A model generated the notes under the pieces. The model was given only the letters and a program-made list of their open reading frames with translations. It was not told where the DNA came from and did not search any database. Of a stretch of 64,000 nucleotides of DNA, positions 27,658 through 39,238 are shown piece by piece. The stretch covers positions 47,355 to 111,354 of the forward strand of contig JANYKC010000054.1 in NCBI GenBank assembly GCA_025358255.1. Reading direction: 5' to 3'. Both the position numbers and the translations under genes were made by a program. Numbering within the stretch: position 1 is the stretch's first letter; every line of letters begins with the position of its first letter. Origin of the DNA: Spirochaetaceae bacterium. Its GTDB lineage: Bacteria; Spirochaetota; Spirochaetia; Treponematales; Rectinemataceae.

Positions 27658-29145
27658 CTAGTCCGCGCTGCCGGTGGCGAAGAACGCCACCGCATCGGAA
27701 AGGACCTGCGCCTCGCCGGCCATGGTCGTGGCCATGGAAGCCAGTTCCTCCGCGGATGCCGCATGTTGCTGGGTCACGCGGTCAAACTGGGCGATCGCAA
27801 GCCCGATCTGGTCCACCCCCGCCGTCTGCTCCTTGCTCGAGGCCGAGATCTCGCGGACGAGGTCCGAGGTCTTCCTGATCTCCGGCACGATGCCTTCGAG
27901 GAGGGAACCGGCCTTCTCCGCGATCTCCACCGAACGGATCGAGAGTTCCGAGATCTCCTTGGCGGCCACCTGGCTGCGCTCCGCGAGCTTCCGCACCTCG
28001 CTCGCGACCACCGCGAAACCCTTGCCCGCCTCTCCCGCCCGCGCGGCCTCTATGGCCGCGTTGAGGGCCAGGAGATTGGTCTGGCGCGCGATCTCCTCGA
28101 TGATCCCGATCTTCCCGGCGATGTCCTTCATCGCCACCAGGGTCCTCGACACCGCAAGGCCCCCCTCGTCCGCTCCTTTCGCGCTCCGCTCGGCCAGGCC
28201 CTCCGTCGAGACCGCGTTGTCGGAGTTCTGCCTGATGGCCGAGGCCATCTCCTCGACTGAGGAGGAGACCTCCTCGGCCGACGCCGCCTGCTCTGTGGTC
28301 CCCTGCGAGAGGTCCTGGGCGGTTCCGCTCATCTGCGCCGAACCGGACGCGATGACCGAAGCGCTGGACTTGATCCTATCCACCACGGCGGCCAGGCTGT
28401 CGCGCATGGCGACCAAGGCCTTGGCCAAGGCGCCGATCTCGTCATGCCGCGCAAGGTCCTTGCCATCCACCTGTCCTCCCAGGTCGCCGGCCGCGACATC
28501 CTGCGCAAGCCCGACAGCCCGTCCAAGGGGCCGGCTAATGGACCGCGCCAAGGCCAGGCCGAAGGCGATGATGAAGATGGCCAGGAGGCCCATGACCACG
28601 GCTTCGAGGAGGACGAGGCGGCCGGAAGTGGCTTGGTAGGCCGTCTGCTGGCTCGCGAATTTGGCGGCCACGGCCGTCCTTTGCGTGGACGTTTCGGAGC
28701 TGAGCTTGTCCGCCAGGGGAGAGGCCTGCTCGATGAACTGCTGGCGCCCGAGGTTGGTGTCGCCCCGGAGGATTATGTCGACAATGGCGTCATCGGCCTT
28801 GAGGAGGGCGTCGAGGGAGGCGACAAGGCCCTTGTCGTCAGGCGCAAAGGCGAGGGCGGAGGCGCGGAGCTCTTTCGAGGATTTCTCGTAGTCCGCCATG
28901 AGCTTCTCGAGCACATCGACATCCCGTTCACGGAGGAAGCTCTGCACAAGGCCCTGGATCCGCTCCGATTTAACGAGGACATCGAAGGCGTGGTCATTGC
29001 TCTTCCCGATCGAATCGATGAGCCCCCCTGCGGTCGCGTTGGAGCTGTTCAGGAAGGCGATGGCGGCGAACATCGAGCCGAGCACGATAAGCCCGGAAAG
29101 GGCGACGAGGAGGATGAGCCTCCCGGCCAGCGAAAGGCGGTTCAT
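27658..29145 (-). CDS. Methyl-accepting chemotaxis protein
   Basis: Two TM segments, HAMP and MCP signal domain ([44 protein letters not shown]). Confidence 0.95.
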   Translation of the reverse strand: MNRLSLAGRLILLVALSGLIVLGSMFAAIAFLNSSNATAGGLIDSIGKSNDHAFDVLVKSERIQGLVQSFLRERDVDVLEKLMADYEKSSKELRASALAFAPDDKGLVASLDALLKADDAIVDIILRGDTNLGRQQFIEQASPLADKLSSETSTQRTAVAAKFASQQTAYQATSGRLVLLEAVVMGLLAIFIIAFGLALARSISRPLGRAVGLAQDVAAGDLGGQVDGKDLARHDEIGALAKALVAMRDSLAAVVDRIKSSASVIASGSAQMSGTAQDLSQGTTEQAASAEEVSSSVEEMASAIRQNSDNAVSTEGLAERSAKGADEGGLAVSRTLVAMKDIAGKIGIIEEIARQTNLLALNAAIEAARAGEAGKGFAVVASEVRKLAERSQVAAKEISELSIRSVEIAEKAGSLLEGIVPEIRKTSDLVREISASSKEQTAGVDQIGLAIAQFDRVTQQHAASAEELASMATTMAGEAQVLSDAVAFFATGSAD

Positions 29146-29156
29146 GAAAGCCCCGC

Positions 29157-29717
29157 CTAGAGCTTGGAGACGTCGAGGCCGATGACGATGGAGCCGATGG
29201 CCTTGCCGCCGTCAAGGACAGGGAAGGATATCTGCACGGTCACCTTGCCAGAGGACTCGTCGAGGGCCGGAACGTCGATCCAGGTCTTGCCTGACATCGG
29301 GGAATCGTGCTTGGGCTTGCCCTTGTGGCTCCAGCTTGTCGTTTTGGCGAAGAAGGCGACCTTGGTGCCATTGGCTCCGGAGACGAAAAGCTCGGCCATC
29401 AGGGGGGTGCGCTTGCCCTTGAGGTATTCCGCCAGGGCATTCTTGCTTAAGCCTTTCACCTCCGGGCTGAGGACGCTCAAGCCGGCCCATTTCTCCTGGG
29501 TCATGCCGACGGTGTCGGCGGGCGGCGCGGCGTTGAATTCCTTGACAGCCTTGACGACCGTCGGATCGCTGCCAAGGGCCATGTATTCCTTGAGGGCGGC
29601 GTCCACCTTCGCCTTCTGGTCGGCGGTGAGGGTGGGTGAGCCTTGGGCGCTGAGGTTCGCAAGGACCAGGAAAACGGCGAAAAGGGCGATGAGAATGGCA
29701 CGAATCTTCAATTTCAC
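29157..29717 (-). CDS. Secreted PDC/Cache-like sensor-domain protein
   Basis: Signal peptide then [42 protein letters not shown], typical of PDC/Cache C-terminal strand; GTG start with SD. Confidence 0.7.
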   Translation of the reverse strand: MKLKIRAILIALFAVFLVLANLSAQGSPTLTADQKAKVDAALKEYMALGSDPTVVKAVKEFNAAPPADTVGMTQEKWAGLSVLSPEVKGLSKNALAEYLKGKRTPLMAELFVSGANGTKVAFFAKTTSWSHKGKPKHDSPMSGKTWIDVPALDESSGKVTVQISFPVLDGGKAIGSIVIGLDVSKL

Positions 29718-30151
29718 GTTGGTCTCCTTGATTGGTTGTTGCATATAGCCTAAGAGCTGGGTTCGCAAAAATCAAGAAGACCGGTGAAAATGCCATTTTC
29801 CCAAAACATCTGTGCATTTGATAAAGATTGCGCACAACGCGCCTGCGGCGGCATTGCCGGTTTCCATGTGAAGTCCGAGGGCTCCTCGCGCTGCGCCCGA
29901 TTTCCCTTGCCCCCCCGGCCGGCCTCCATGTCAGGCTGTCCCAATTGCCGGACAGACGCGGGCCACGGGCCTGGGGGCAGGCGTCTCCGACGCCCAGTCC
30001 ATACGCGGGTGGATGACGGTCCCCTGCATCGCCAAGCTCCTCGGCCTCCCGAGCGGGGATATCTATGAGCGCATCGGCATTTCGGCAACCGGCTCCGCCG
30101 GAATAGGGGCGAAGGCTGAAGCGAAGGCAGGGGTAGGGACCTTCACCCCGT

Positions 30152-31150
30152 TCAGGCGGCGGGGTGCCCGCTTCCCGGGCCGGCGGCGCCGTCCGCCCTT
30201 GCTGACAAGGCCGACTTCCAGAAGAAACCGCCAACTATGACGAAGGTCACGAGGGGGGAGATCCATTCAGGGAGGTGTATCCCGAAGCCCTCGACGGCCA
30301 TCACCATGCCCAGGGCGAGGATGGAATACATCGCGCCGTTCTTGAGGTACTTGTAGCGCTTGATCTTCTCGATGTTGCCCACGGTGATCTGGCGCACGAT
30401 GACCGCCCCGATGCCGTTTCCGACCAGGATGATGGGCACGGAAAGGGTGAAGGCGAAGGCCCCCAGGACGCCGTCGATGGAGAAGGTGAGGTCGATGATC
30501 TCGAGGTAGAGGAGCTTCGAGAGGTCGGAGAGGAGGAAGCCGGAGCTGCCGGCGGCGGCCGCGCTGTCCGGGACCGGGGTGCCGGCGGCGGCGAGCATCG
30601 CCTCCTCCTGGCGCTCGGCGTTTTCCTTGAAGCCGTAGGTGATGAAGAAGGCGGTCGAGCCGAGGATCGCGGCGAAGGCCAGGTGGTCGGAGACATCGAG
30701 GGCGAGTTTCACGAGGACTGCCAGGAGGATGGCGGCGACGGCGAAGAACCATGCGCCGGTCTTCAGGAAGAAGCGCTCGCCGGGCAGGCCGAAGTGCTTG
30801 GGTTCCATGAAGAGCCAATGGAGGAAGAGGAGGACCAGGAAGGTGCCGCCGCCCATGAGGAGGGGCGGGCGGGAGCGCTCGATGGCTTCCTGTACGGATG
30901 GATCGCTCGAGAAGGCAGCCGCGAAGGCCTGGATGGGGCCGAGCCCCGGGGTCGCCACCCAGACAATGAGCCAAGGGAGGAGGCCCCGCACCAGGAAAAC
31001 CGCGATCAGGATGCCCCAGGTGAGGAACCACCTCCTCGCCTTCCTCCCCATGCCGGAGAGGACCTCGGCGTTGATGATGGCGTTGTCGATGCTGGAGATC
31101 GTCTCGAAAAGGCAGAGGCCCGCCACCGTGACCAGGATCGAAAGGATCAC
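30152..31150 (-). CDS. DUF475 family integral membrane protein (TerC-like superfamily)
   Basis: [65 protein letters not shown]. Confidence 0.88.
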   Translation of the reverse strand: MILSILVTVAGLCLFETISSIDNAIINAEVLSGMGRKARRWFLTWGILIAVFLVRGLLPWLIVWVATPGLGPIQAFAAAFSSDPSVQEAIERSRPPLLMGGGTFLVLLFLHWLFMEPKHFGLPGERFFLKTGAWFFAVAAILLAVLVKLALDVSDHLAFAAILGSTAFFITYGFKENAERQEEAMLAAAGTPVPDSAAAAGSSGFLLSDLSKLLYLEIIDLTFSIDGVLGAFAFTLSVPIILVGNGIGAVIVRQITVGNIEKIKRYKYLKNGAMYSILALGMVMAVEGFGIHLPEWISPLVTFVIVGGFFWKSALSARADGAAGPGSGHPAA

Positions 31151-32985
31151 GCCTTCTCCGCTTCGGGGTCGGGCCTGTCCTCGCAGGCGTCTCCCCCGAT
31201 CACATAGCAGGCCAGGAGGCTCTCCACGGTGTCGATGGCCTGGCTGTTCCTCGAGGAGAGGCCGGTCACCGTATTGGAGGCATCGGCGATCGCGGCGACG
31301 CTCCTGCCTATCCCCGAGGCGGCGTCCCTGAGGGCGATCGTCGCCTTCTCGAGCTCGCCCATCTCGATGCCGATGGCCTTGGAGCCCTCGTTCAGCTCAT
31401 GGGAGCCGGAGCGGACCTTGGCGGTGACCTCGTTGATGGCCGCCAGGCCCTCGAGGGCCTGGCGGGAGCCTTCGCGCTGCTCCTCCAGCGAGGCGTTGAT
31501 CTCGCGTTCCAGGCCGCCCACAAGCCCAAGGAGGCTAACCACGGAGGCGAAGGCCTTCCGGGCCGAGTCCGAGCTCGTGACCGCGGTCTCGATGGACTTG
31601 CGTATGCCACCGATGTCCCTGCTGATCTCCTTGGACTGCTTGGAGGCGCTCTCCGCCAGGCCGCGGATCTCGTCCGCGACCACGGCGAAGCCCTTGCCTG
31701 ACTCTCCCGCATGCGCGGCCTCGATGGCCGCGTTCATCGCGAGGAGGTTGGTCTTGGAGGCGATGCCCGCGACCACGGCGTTGGCTTCCCGCAGCTTCTC
31801 CGATTGGGCGGCGATATCGGCGACGACGGCGATGACGCCGTCGAGCTTCACCCGGCCCTCCTCGGAGGCGCCCATCAGTTCGCTGAAGCTCGCGCCCAGG
31901 CGCTCGATGCTCTCGGCCACGGCGGCTATGTTGCCCACCATCTCCTCGATGGAGGAGGAGGACGAGGCGACGCCGCCGGATTGCCTCTCGATCTCCTGGT
32001 CCAGCCCGTCGATCGTCCGGATCATGTTCCTGACCGTGGCCGCGGTCTCATCGACGCCGGCGCCCTGGTTCTCGACGTTGGCGCGCACTTCCTCGACCGC
32101 CGTGCCGACCTCGATGATGGCTGCGTCCGCGATGGCCATGTTCTCCATGAGGCTCTTGCCCACATCGGCCAGCTCCAGCACCGAGGCGCGGATGGAGGTC
32201 ATCTGCCGGGCGAGCTCGCCGGACATGCCGCCCAAGGCGCGGACCAGGTCCCCGAACTCATCGCCCCTGGCCAGGAGCCTGGGATCAAGGTCCATGACAA
32301 GCTCGCCGCCGGATATTCGGGAAGCCGCGGCCACGGCGGCCCGGAGGGGAAGGACGAAGGTGCGCGCCATGAGGAGGGCCAGGCCGATGGAGGCGAGCAA
32401 GGACACGACAAGGAAGCCAACCACGTAACGCTGGGACATCGCGGCCATCGCCGCGGAGGACTTGGCGAGCACCGTGCCGCGTCCGACAAAGGCGGCGAGC
32501 ATGACCGTGAGCTTGGAGTTCAGCGTGACCCCCGGCCCGTTCGAAAGGCTCTTGTAGCTGTCCAAGGCCGTGGGGCCCGTCCCCGACTTGGCGGCGACGA
32601 GGAGGTCGGCGAAACCCACCTTGTATTCCTCCCAGATTTCCGAGAAGGACGAAAGGAGGTCGCGGAAATTGCCCGGCGGAGCCTCTGCCTGGAGGTCCTT
32701 CAGGGTCGAGTCGATCTTGGACAGGTTCGCCGTGGCACGCCCCGTGTTGTTCGTCACTTCGCGAAGCTCCCCGAGCGCCTGGGCGGCGGGCTGGAGCTTG
32801 AGGATCTCGCTGTTGAGCATGAAAAGACGGGCCATGGGGACCGTCGTCTCCCGGTACAACCTCCCCGTCTCCTCGGAAAGCCGCCCGAGATAGTAGAGGC
32901 CAAGGATGCCCGCGAGGGCGCCGACGAGGGCTACCGCGATGAAGGCGGCGAGAAGTCTTTTTCGGACGCTGATACGGGTAGCCAT
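31147..32985 (-). CDS. Methyl-accepting chemotaxis protein
   Basis: N-term TM, ~160 aa periplasmic region, HAMP, MCP signal domain ([48 protein letters not shown]). Confidence 0.95.
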   Translation of the reverse strand: MATRISVRKRLLAAFIAVALVGALAGILGLYYLGRLSEETGRLYRETTVPMARLFMLNSEILKLQPAAQALGELREVTNNTGRATANLSKIDSTLKDLQAEAPPGNFRDLLSSFSEIWEEYKVGFADLLVAAKSGTGPTALDSYKSLSNGPGVTLNSKLTVMLAAFVGRGTVLAKSSAAMAAMSQRYVVGFLVVSLLASIGLALLMARTFVLPLRAAVAAASRISGGELVMDLDPRLLARGDEFGDLVRALGGMSGELARQMTSIRASVLELADVGKSLMENMAIADAAIIEVGTAVEEVRANVENQGAGVDETAATVRNMIRTIDGLDQEIERQSGGVASSSSSIEEMVGNIAAVAESIERLGASFSELMGASEEGRVKLDGVIAVVADIAAQSEKLREANAVVAGIASKTNLLAMNAAIEAAHAGESGKGFAVVADEIRGLAESASKQSKEISRDIGGIRKSIETAVTSSDSARKAFASVVSLLGLVGGLEREINASLEEQREGSRQALEGLAAINEVTAKVRSGSHELNEGSKAIGIEMGELEKATIALRDAASGIGRSVAAIADASNTVTGLSSRNSQAIDTVESLLACYVIGGDACEDRPDPEAEKA

Positions 32986-33063
32986 GAGCCGGCCTCCATG
33001 GAGCGCAACCCTGGATTCACTGGACGCGCAATAGGAACAGGGTAGGGAATGAAGGCCCTCTTG

Positions 33064-34890
33064 TCAAGGAAAGCCCGCGTCCGCGACGCTTTCGGCCTCA
33101 TCGAGGACATAGCGGGAAAGGAGCGATTCCACGGCCGCTATGGCCTGCGCGTTGCGGGCCGAGAGGCCCGAGACCGAGGCCGAAGCCTCCGCGATGGAGG
33201 AGGCGCTGCGCTCGATGCCGACAGCCACGTCACGCAAGGAGGTGGTGGCATGCTCGAGCTCGCCCATCTCGGTCCCGATTGCCTTGGAGCCCTCACGGAG
33301 CTCCTGGGAGCCCGCGCGGACCCTGGCCGTCACCTCGTTGATCGAGGCGAGCCCCTCCAGGGCAAGCCTCGAGCCCTCCCGCTGTTCGGCCAAGGAGGCG
33401 TTGATCTCGCGCTCCAGGGCCGCGACGGTGCCGAGGAGCCCCGAGACCGCGGCAAAGGCCGCGCGGGCGGAATCCGAGCTCGCGACCGCGCCCTCGATGG
33501 ACTTGCGGATGCCGCCGATGTCCCGGCTGATCTCCTTGGACTGCTTGGCCGCGCTTTCCGCGAGGCCCCTGATCTCGTCGGCGACGACCGCGAAACCCCG
33601 GCCTGCGTCCCCGGCGTGGGCCGCCTCGATGGCGGCGTTCATCGCCAGGAGGTTTGTCTTGGCCGCGATGCCGGAGACCACGACATTGGCCTCGCGGAGC
33701 GTTTCCGATTGGACGGCGATGCTGGCCACCACGGTGGAAACGCCCTCGAGCTTCTCCCTTCCCGCTTCCGAGGCGCTCACAAGCTCCGCGAAGCTCGAGC
33801 CGAGGCGCTCGATGCCCTCGCCCACCGACCGGATATTGCCGACCATCTGCTCGATCGAGGAGGAGGATGATGAGACCCCGGCCGCCTGCCGCTCGATCTC
33901 CTGGTCAAGCCCCTCGATCGTCTGCGTCATGTTCCGTACGGTGGCCGCTGTCTCCTCGACTCCGGCGCTCTGGTTCTCCACGTTGTTCCGCACGCCGGAG
34001 ACCGCCGCGGCCACCTCGGCCGCCGCCAGGTCGGATACCTTCATGCTGGTCTGCAGGTTGGCTCCCACATAGGCCAGCTCGTCCACCGAAGCGCGGATTG
34101 CGCTGATCTGTTTCGAGAGCTCGCCCGACATCCCCTCCAAGGCGCGCGCAAGGTCCCCGAATTCGTCGCGTCTCCCCAGCAGCCTGGCGCCAAGGGAGAT
34201 CGTGAGCTCGCCATCGGCGATGCGGGAGGCGGAATCCACCGCCGCCAGGAGGGGCCGGGAGAAAAAACGCCCCATGGCGAGGGCCATGGCCACCGAGGCA
34301 AGGATCTCCAGGACAAGGAGGATGCCGACCACGAGGGTCGAGGAAGCGAAGGAGCCGCGTGAGGCCGTGGCGAGCTTCGCACCGGTGCCGACGAACTCCG
34401 AGATCATGCGCTGGAGGGTGGAATCGGCCTTGGCCGCGCCATTGCCCAGGAGCTGGAACATATAGGCCTGTGCCAAGGCCTTGTTGCCCATCCTCGCGGC
34501 GTTCAGGAGGTCACCGAGGGTTATCTTGTACTCCGTCCAGATGTTCCCGAAGACCTGGAGGGAATCGCGGAACTCCCCGGGCCTGCTCATCGGGATGAGC
34601 TCGCCGACGATGGCCTCGATATGGGCCTTTTTCTCCTCGGCGAGAGCCAGGTTGGCGTCGACGTCCTGGAGGGCGCCCAGGCCGCGGATCACGGGCTCCA
34701 TCCTGAGCGTGTCGCCGTAAAGGGAAAAGAGGCGATCCAGCGGCGCGGTGGTTTCCGCATACATCCGTTCCATCTGCCCCGAGAGCTTGCCGAGATACAG
34801 CATGCCGATGGCGCCGGCAAGGGCTCCCACAAGGGCGATCGCAAGGAAGGCGGCAAGGAGCCGCTTGACGACGCTGGATCGGGAAGCCAT
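33064..34890 (-). CDS. Methyl-accepting chemotaxis protein (tandem paralog)
   Basis: Same architecture as preceding gene; [48 protein letters not shown]. Confidence 0.95.
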   Translation of the reverse strand: MASRSSVVKRLLAAFLAIALVGALAGAIGMLYLGKLSGQMERMYAETTAPLDRLFSLYGDTLRMEPVIRGLGALQDVDANLALAEEKKAHIEAIVGELIPMSRPGEFRDSLQVFGNIWTEYKITLGDLLNAARMGNKALAQAYMFQLLGNGAAKADSTLQRMISEFVGTGAKLATASRGSFASSTLVVGILLVLEILASVAMALAMGRFFSRPLLAAVDSASRIADGELTISLGARLLGRRDEFGDLARALEGMSGELSKQISAIRASVDELAYVGANLQTSMKVSDLAAAEVAAAVSGVRNNVENQSAGVEETAATVRNMTQTIEGLDQEIERQAAGVSSSSSSIEQMVGNIRSVGEGIERLGSSFAELVSASEAGREKLEGVSTVVASIAVQSETLREANVVVSGIAAKTNLLAMNAAIEAAHAGDAGRGFAVVADEIRGLAESAAKQSKEISRDIGGIRKSIEGAVASSDSARAAFAAVSGLLGTVAALEREINASLAEQREGSRLALEGLASINEVTARVRAGSQELREGSKAIGTEMGELEHATTSLRDVAVGIERSASSIAEASASVSGLSARNAQAIAAVESLLSRYVLDEAESVADAGFP

Positions 34891-34983
34891 GGCTGGAACC
34901 TCCGGGGACTTCGTGCGGATTCGGAAAGACCCAGTTAAGTCCGCGCGAGCCCGCTTGTCAATTCAAAACGTCGATTCCGCGCG

Positions 34984-36099
34984 TTATGCGAGCCGGTCCG
35001 GGTTCAGCCCTTCCAGCTCCGCCACGACAAAGATGCCATCCTTGCGCACGAGGCGGCCATCGAACCAGATCTCCCCGCCTCCCCATTCCGGCCTCTGGAT
35101 GAGGACGATGTCCCAGTGGAGGGCGGAGCGGTTGCCGTTGAAGCAGTCTTCGTAGGAGTTGCCCGGCGTGAAGTGGATCGAGCCCGCTATCTTCTCGTCG
35201 AAGAGGGTCTCCCGCATCGGCTTGAGGATGTAGGGATTGACACCGAGGGCGAACTCGCCCACGTAGCGCGCGCCTTCGTCGATGTCCAGGACCCGGTTGA
35301 TCCGCTGCGTGTCATTGGCGCTTGCCTCCACGATCCTGCCGCCCTTGAACTCGAAGCGGACGTTCTCGAAACAAAAGCCGTCGTGCTCGGTCTGGGTGTT
35401 GTAGGCGATGACGCCTTCGACGCTGTCCCGCACCGGGGCGCTGTAGACCTCGCCGTCGGGGATATTCAGCTCCCCGTCGCACTTGACGGGCGGGAGGCCC
35501 TTGATCGAGAAGGACAGGTCGGTGCCTGGGGCGACGAGGCGGACGCGGTCGGTCTTCGCCATGAGCTCCACAAGGGGGTCCATCGCCTTGGACATCCTCG
35601 CGTAGTCGAGGGTGCACACCTCGAAATACCAGTCCTCGAAGGCCTCCTCGCTCATGCCCGCTAGCTGGGCGAACGCTGGCGAGGGATAGCGGAGGACCAC
35701 CCAGCGGGTATGCGGGAGCCGCTCCTCGATGTGGACGCCCTTCCAGATGTGGCGGTTGTAGAGGTCGAGCTTGTCCCCCGGCATGTCCGACCAGGCCGAG
35801 GCGTTGGCCAGGGAGGTGAAGCCGATGTAGCAGTCCATCTCCTTCATCCGGTCGCGCTCGAACCTAGCCTGCAGCGCCACCTGCCCCTCCGTCGCCCGGT
35901 GGAAGAGGGCGCGGTCGACGGTCCGGTCGCGAAGGGTCACGAAGGGCAGGCCGCCGGCGTCATGGACGGCCTCCACGATGGCGCGGACAAAGGCGGCCTC
36001 GGCATTGTTGTCCTGCACAAGCACCTTCTCGCCGGGCTTCACCTTGGTCGAGTAGTTCACGAGGATATGGGCGAGTTTCCTGAGCCTCGAATCGATCAC
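34984..36099 (-). CDS. Aminopeptidase, peptidase family M29 (thermophilic metalloprotease)
   Basis: KLAHILVNYSTKVKPGEKVLVQ, CDGELNIPDGEVYSAPVRDSVEG, EFALGVNPYI, GNRSALHWDIVLIQRPEWGGGEIWFDGRLVRKDG; GTG start with AAGGAG SD. Confidence 0.9.
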   Translation of the reverse strand: MIDSRLRKLAHILVNYSTKVKPGEKVLVQDNNAEAAFVRAIVEAVHDAGGLPFVTLRDRTVDRALFHRATEGQVALQARFERDRMKEMDCYIGFTSLANASAWSDMPGDKLDLYNRHIWKGVHIEERLPHTRWVVLRYPSPAFAQLAGMSEEAFEDWYFEVCTLDYARMSKAMDPLVELMAKTDRVRLVAPGTDLSFSIKGLPPVKCDGELNIPDGEVYSAPVRDSVEGVIAYNTQTEHDGFCFENVRFEFKGGRIVEASANDTQRINRVLDIDEGARYVGEFALGVNPYILKPMRETLFDEKIAGSIHFTPGNSYEDCFNGNRSALHWDIVLIQRPEWGGGEIWFDGRLVRKDGIFVVAELEGLNPDRLA

Positions 36100-36351
36100 G
36101 GGGAGCTCCTTTTTTGGTGCATCGAAGATTGTTGGGAGCCGGCGCCATATTCCGGCGGCCGGACATTCTAACCCGGAAAGCGGGCTTTCAGGCAAGGGAA
36201 TCGAATTCCAGCACGAAGGCCGTCCCCCGTTGGCCAGAGGGAGAGGGGCAGGCAAGCCCCTCCCAAGGACGGGCAGGCAGTCGCCCACGGCCGCTTGCGG
36301 CGACAATGCTCCTGCCTCGACAGCCGGCTCCCGGCCGTGCCATGATGTGAC

Positions 36352-36639
36352 ATGGAAGACGCCTGTGACACCGGCCCCTTCGGGACGGCCGAGCTCGAGT
36401 TCCCCGTCTCCTTCGACCTGCGTATCATCTACGTCCTGGCCGGAGGCGCCACGATCGTGGACGACCTCGAGGCCATCTACCGCGCGCTGGCCGTGACCTG
36501 TTCCATGATCCAGGGGGTGGCCAAGCCCGGCGCCAAGTACGGACGCATGGGCTCGCGGCTCCGCTTCGAGTCGAAGGCGCAGATGTACGCCACCTACGAG
36601 GCGATCGCGAAACTGCCCTATGTCAAGACCGCGATCTAG
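36352..36639 (+). CDS. DUF493 (YbeD-like) family small protein
   Basis: ELEFPVSFDLRIIYVL... SRLRFESKAQMYATYEAIAKLPYVKTAI resembles YbeD/DUF493 pattern. Confidence 0.65.
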   Translation: MEDACDTGPFGTAELEFPVSFDLRIIYVLAGGATIVDDLEAIYRALAVTCSMIQGVAKPGAKYGRMGSRLRFESKAQMYATYEAIAKLPYVKTAI

Positions 36640-36670
36640 ACGGCCGCGGTCCGTTCCAAGGAGACATCCG

Positions 36671-37810
36671 ATGACCGACGTCGTCTGCATGGACTGCGCA
36701 AGCTACGAGACCCCTGCCCTGATCGAAAAGCTCGAAGCGGGCATGGCCTTCCTCGGAGGATGGGACAGCTTCGCCAAGCCGGGGATGAAGGTCCTCCTCA
36801 AGGTGAACCTCATCGGCCCCAAGGCGTCACAGACGGCGGCCGTCACCCATTGCGAATTCGTGCGGGCCGTGGTCCGCATCCTGAAGGGGCGCGGCTGCGA
36901 GGTCTGGATCGGCGACTCGGCCGGCGGGGCCATCGCCGGCATCGCCCCGACCGAACGGGGTTTCGAGGTGTCGGGCCTCGCCCGGATCGCGGCGGAGGAA
37001 GGCGCCCTGCTCAAGAACTTCGAGCGTGAGGGCTCGGTCGAACGCCGGCCTGCCGACTCAGGAGACCGCGCCTACTTCCTCGCGAAACCGCTCTTCGACG
37101 CCGACCTGGTCATCAACCTGCCGAAGCTCAAGACCCACTCGGCGGCCACCTACACGGGCGCCTTCAAGAACCTCTTCGGCTGCGTCCCCGGCCTCAAGAA
37201 GGCCGAGTACCACCGGATCGCGCCCAACACGCATGAGTTCGGACGCATCATCGCCGACATCAACCTCTGCGTCAGGCCCGGCCTCCACATCATGGACGGC
37301 ATCGTCGCGATGCAGGGGCGGGGTCCCACGGCAGGCACGCCCTATCCTTCCGGGAAGATCCTTTTCTCGACCGACCCCCTTGCCCTCGACGCGGTCGCCT
37401 GCGCGATGCTCGGGGTCGAGCTTGCGGGATTGCCCATCTTCGATTCCGCGCGGGAAAGGGACCTGGGTCAGTGGCGCCTGCCCGCCATCCACCTCGTCGG
37501 CGACCATGCCACGCCTCCACCGCTTCCCGGCTTCGAGGTGCCCAAGGCTATGAAGGTCGGCGCGACGGGCGGAAGGTTTTTCGGCGTGATGATCAACTTC
37601 ATGAAGCGGCGCCCCGTGGTCGACCTTGCCGCCTGCAAGGACTGCGGCGCCTGCGTCGAGTCCTGCCCGGTGAAGGCCATCGACCGGCCGACCAAGAGGA
37701 TCGATTACACCGCCTGCATCGAATGCCTTTGCTGCCATGAGCTGTGCATGCACGAGGCGATCGCGATCAAGCCGACGAACCGCCTCATGGCCCTGCTGTC
37801 CCGAAGCTAG
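36671..37810 (+). CDS. DUF362 domain protein with C-terminal 4Fe-4S ferredoxin domain
   Basis: VLLKVNLIGPKASQTAAVTH, NLPKLKTHSAATYTGAFKNLFGCVPGLKKAEYH, CKDCGACVESCPVKAI. Confidence 0.92.
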   Translation: MTDVVCMDCASYETPALIEKLEAGMAFLGGWDSFAKPGMKVLLKVNLIGPKASQTAAVTHCEFVRAVVRILKGRGCEVWIGDSAGGAIAGIAPTERGFEVSGLARIAAEEGALLKNFEREGSVERRPADSGDRAYFLAKPLFDADLVINLPKLKTHSAATYTGAFKNLFGCVPGLKKAEYHRIAPNTHEFGRIIADINLCVRPGLHIMDGIVAMQGRGPTAGTPYPSGKILFSTDPLALDAVACAMLGVELAGLPIFDSARERDLGQWRLPAIHLVGDHATPPPLPGFEVPKAMKVGATGGRFFGVMINFMKRRPVVDLAACKDCGACVESCPVKAIDRPTKRIDYTACIECLCCHELCMHEAIAIKPTNRLMALLSRS

Positions 37811-37825
37811 CGCCTCACGCCGCCG

Positions 37826-39238
37826 TCAGGCGAGGAGGCTTCCTCCATCGGGCACTTCGTTGTCCACAAGGCGAAGCCCCATCCCTTGGCCTTCGGGAAG
37901 GCCGACCAGGGCAGCTCCGCGGACCGACGAGCGGCAATGCCGGAGGACACCTTCCGCCTCGCCTGAGAAATCGAAGGCAGGACCCTCGTGGCCCGCGATC
38001 GAGACGGACTCGAGCCTGAGTCCCCGGACATTCCTCGAAAGGAATCCCCGGCGGCGCAGCAATTCCATGCCATCGGCCATCTCGGGCTCGGAAGGAGGGT
38101 CTCCTTCCTCCCCGCAGGCCAGCTCGATCGCGATGTCGCGGAGCTCGAGGTCCTCGACCGGCGATTCGGGAAGGCCTTCTATCCACGCGGCGGCGACCCT
38201 TGCGCCGCGCGCGCTCATGCCGGAAAGGCTCACCCGCCGCACGCGGGGCGTGCCCTCCCCCACCGGCCGATGGCCGCGGTCGGCCACGAGGCCATCGCCC
38301 TTCGCGCCGCAGTGGTAGCGCAGGTTGATGGCGAGGGGGCAGCCCACGCCTTCCATCACGATGTTCGAGATCCTGATGTCCTCGACGGTGCCGCCGCGTC
38401 CCCGGCGCGACTTTATCCGGATGCCGCGGTCGGTGCCGCGCATGACGCAGTTCGACACCACGACATTGCGGACACAGCCCGACATCTCGCTCCCGATGAC
38501 GATGCCCCCGTGACCGGCCTCGAGGACGCAGTTCGCGATGACGATGTCCGAGCAGGGCAGGCGAAGCCCGGCGGCCTCGGCCTCCGTCCCCGATTTCAGG
38601 GTGATGCAGTCGTCCCCCGCGGAGATGTGGCAAGCCTCTATGACGACGCCCCGGCAGGAGTCGGGGTTGATGCCGTCGGTATTGGGTGAATCGGCGGGGT
38701 TGCGGATCGAGATCCCTGCCACGCGGACCCTCGTGCATCGCACCGGGTTCACCGTCCAGCTCGGGGAGTCCACGAGGGAAAGTCCCTCGATGAGGACATC
38801 GTCGCAATCGGAGAACGCGATGAGGCGCGGGCGGGGATGGGACAGCGCCCCTGCGCGGAAGCGCCGCCACCAATGCGCGCCGCGGCCGTCAATCGTCCCC
38901 CTCCCGGTGAGGGCGACGCGGGACAGGCCGGAGCCGGAGAGGAAGGCCGCGTGGACGGGACGGGATACTCCTTCCCAGCGCGCCTCGACGATGGGGAAGT
39001 CGGCAGGCTCCCCGCTCGCCCGCAGCACCGCCCCCGCCTCGATCCTTAGCTCGACGCCCGAGCGCATGGAAAGGGCGGCGGATAGCCAGGTGCCGGCGGG
39101 GACGGTGACAAGACCGCCGCCGGACCTGCCGGCCGCGTCGATGGCCGCCTGGATGGCCGCCCCGTCGCGCGTGGCGCCGTCACCGACCGCGCCGAAGGAC
39201 CTGACATCAAAGCCCGCCGTCGAGGTAGGCTCCGTCAC
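37826..39238 (-). CDS. Glycoside hydrolase family 28 (polygalacturonase-like)
   Basis: NTDGINPDSCRGVVIEACHISAGDDCITLKSG, GHGGIVIGSEMSG, RGIRIKSRRGRGG. Confidence 0.93.
   Translation of the reverse strand: MTEPTSTAGFDVRSFGAVGDGATRDGAAIQAAIDAAGRSGGGLVTVPAGTWLSAALSMRSGVELRIEAGAVLRASGEPADFPIVEARWEGVSRPVHAAFLSGSGLSRVALTGRGTIDGRGAHWWRRFRAGALSHPRPRLIAFSDCDDVLIEGLSLVDSPSWTVNPVRCTRVRVAGISIRNPADSPNTDGINPDSCRGVVIEACHISAGDDCITLKSGTEAEAAGLRLPCSDIVIANCVLEAGHGGIVIGSEMSGCVRNVVVSNCVMRGTDRGIRIKSRRGRGGTVEDIRISNIVMEGVGCPLAINLRYHCGAKGDGLVADRGHRPVGEGTPRVRRVSLSGMSARGARVAAAWIEGLPESPVEDLELRDIAIELACGEEGDPPSEPEMADGMELLRRRGFLSRNVRGLRLESVSIAGHEGPAFDFSGEAEGVLRHCRSSVRGAALVGLPEGQGMGLRLVDNEVPDGGSLLA

Noticed and set aside
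36100-36690. N-terminal extension of the M29 ORF to 36690
   Set aside because: Low-complexity sequence; GTG at 36099 has a good SD (AAGGAG) and fits the family N-terminus; the extension also runs antisense to the DUF493-like gene.
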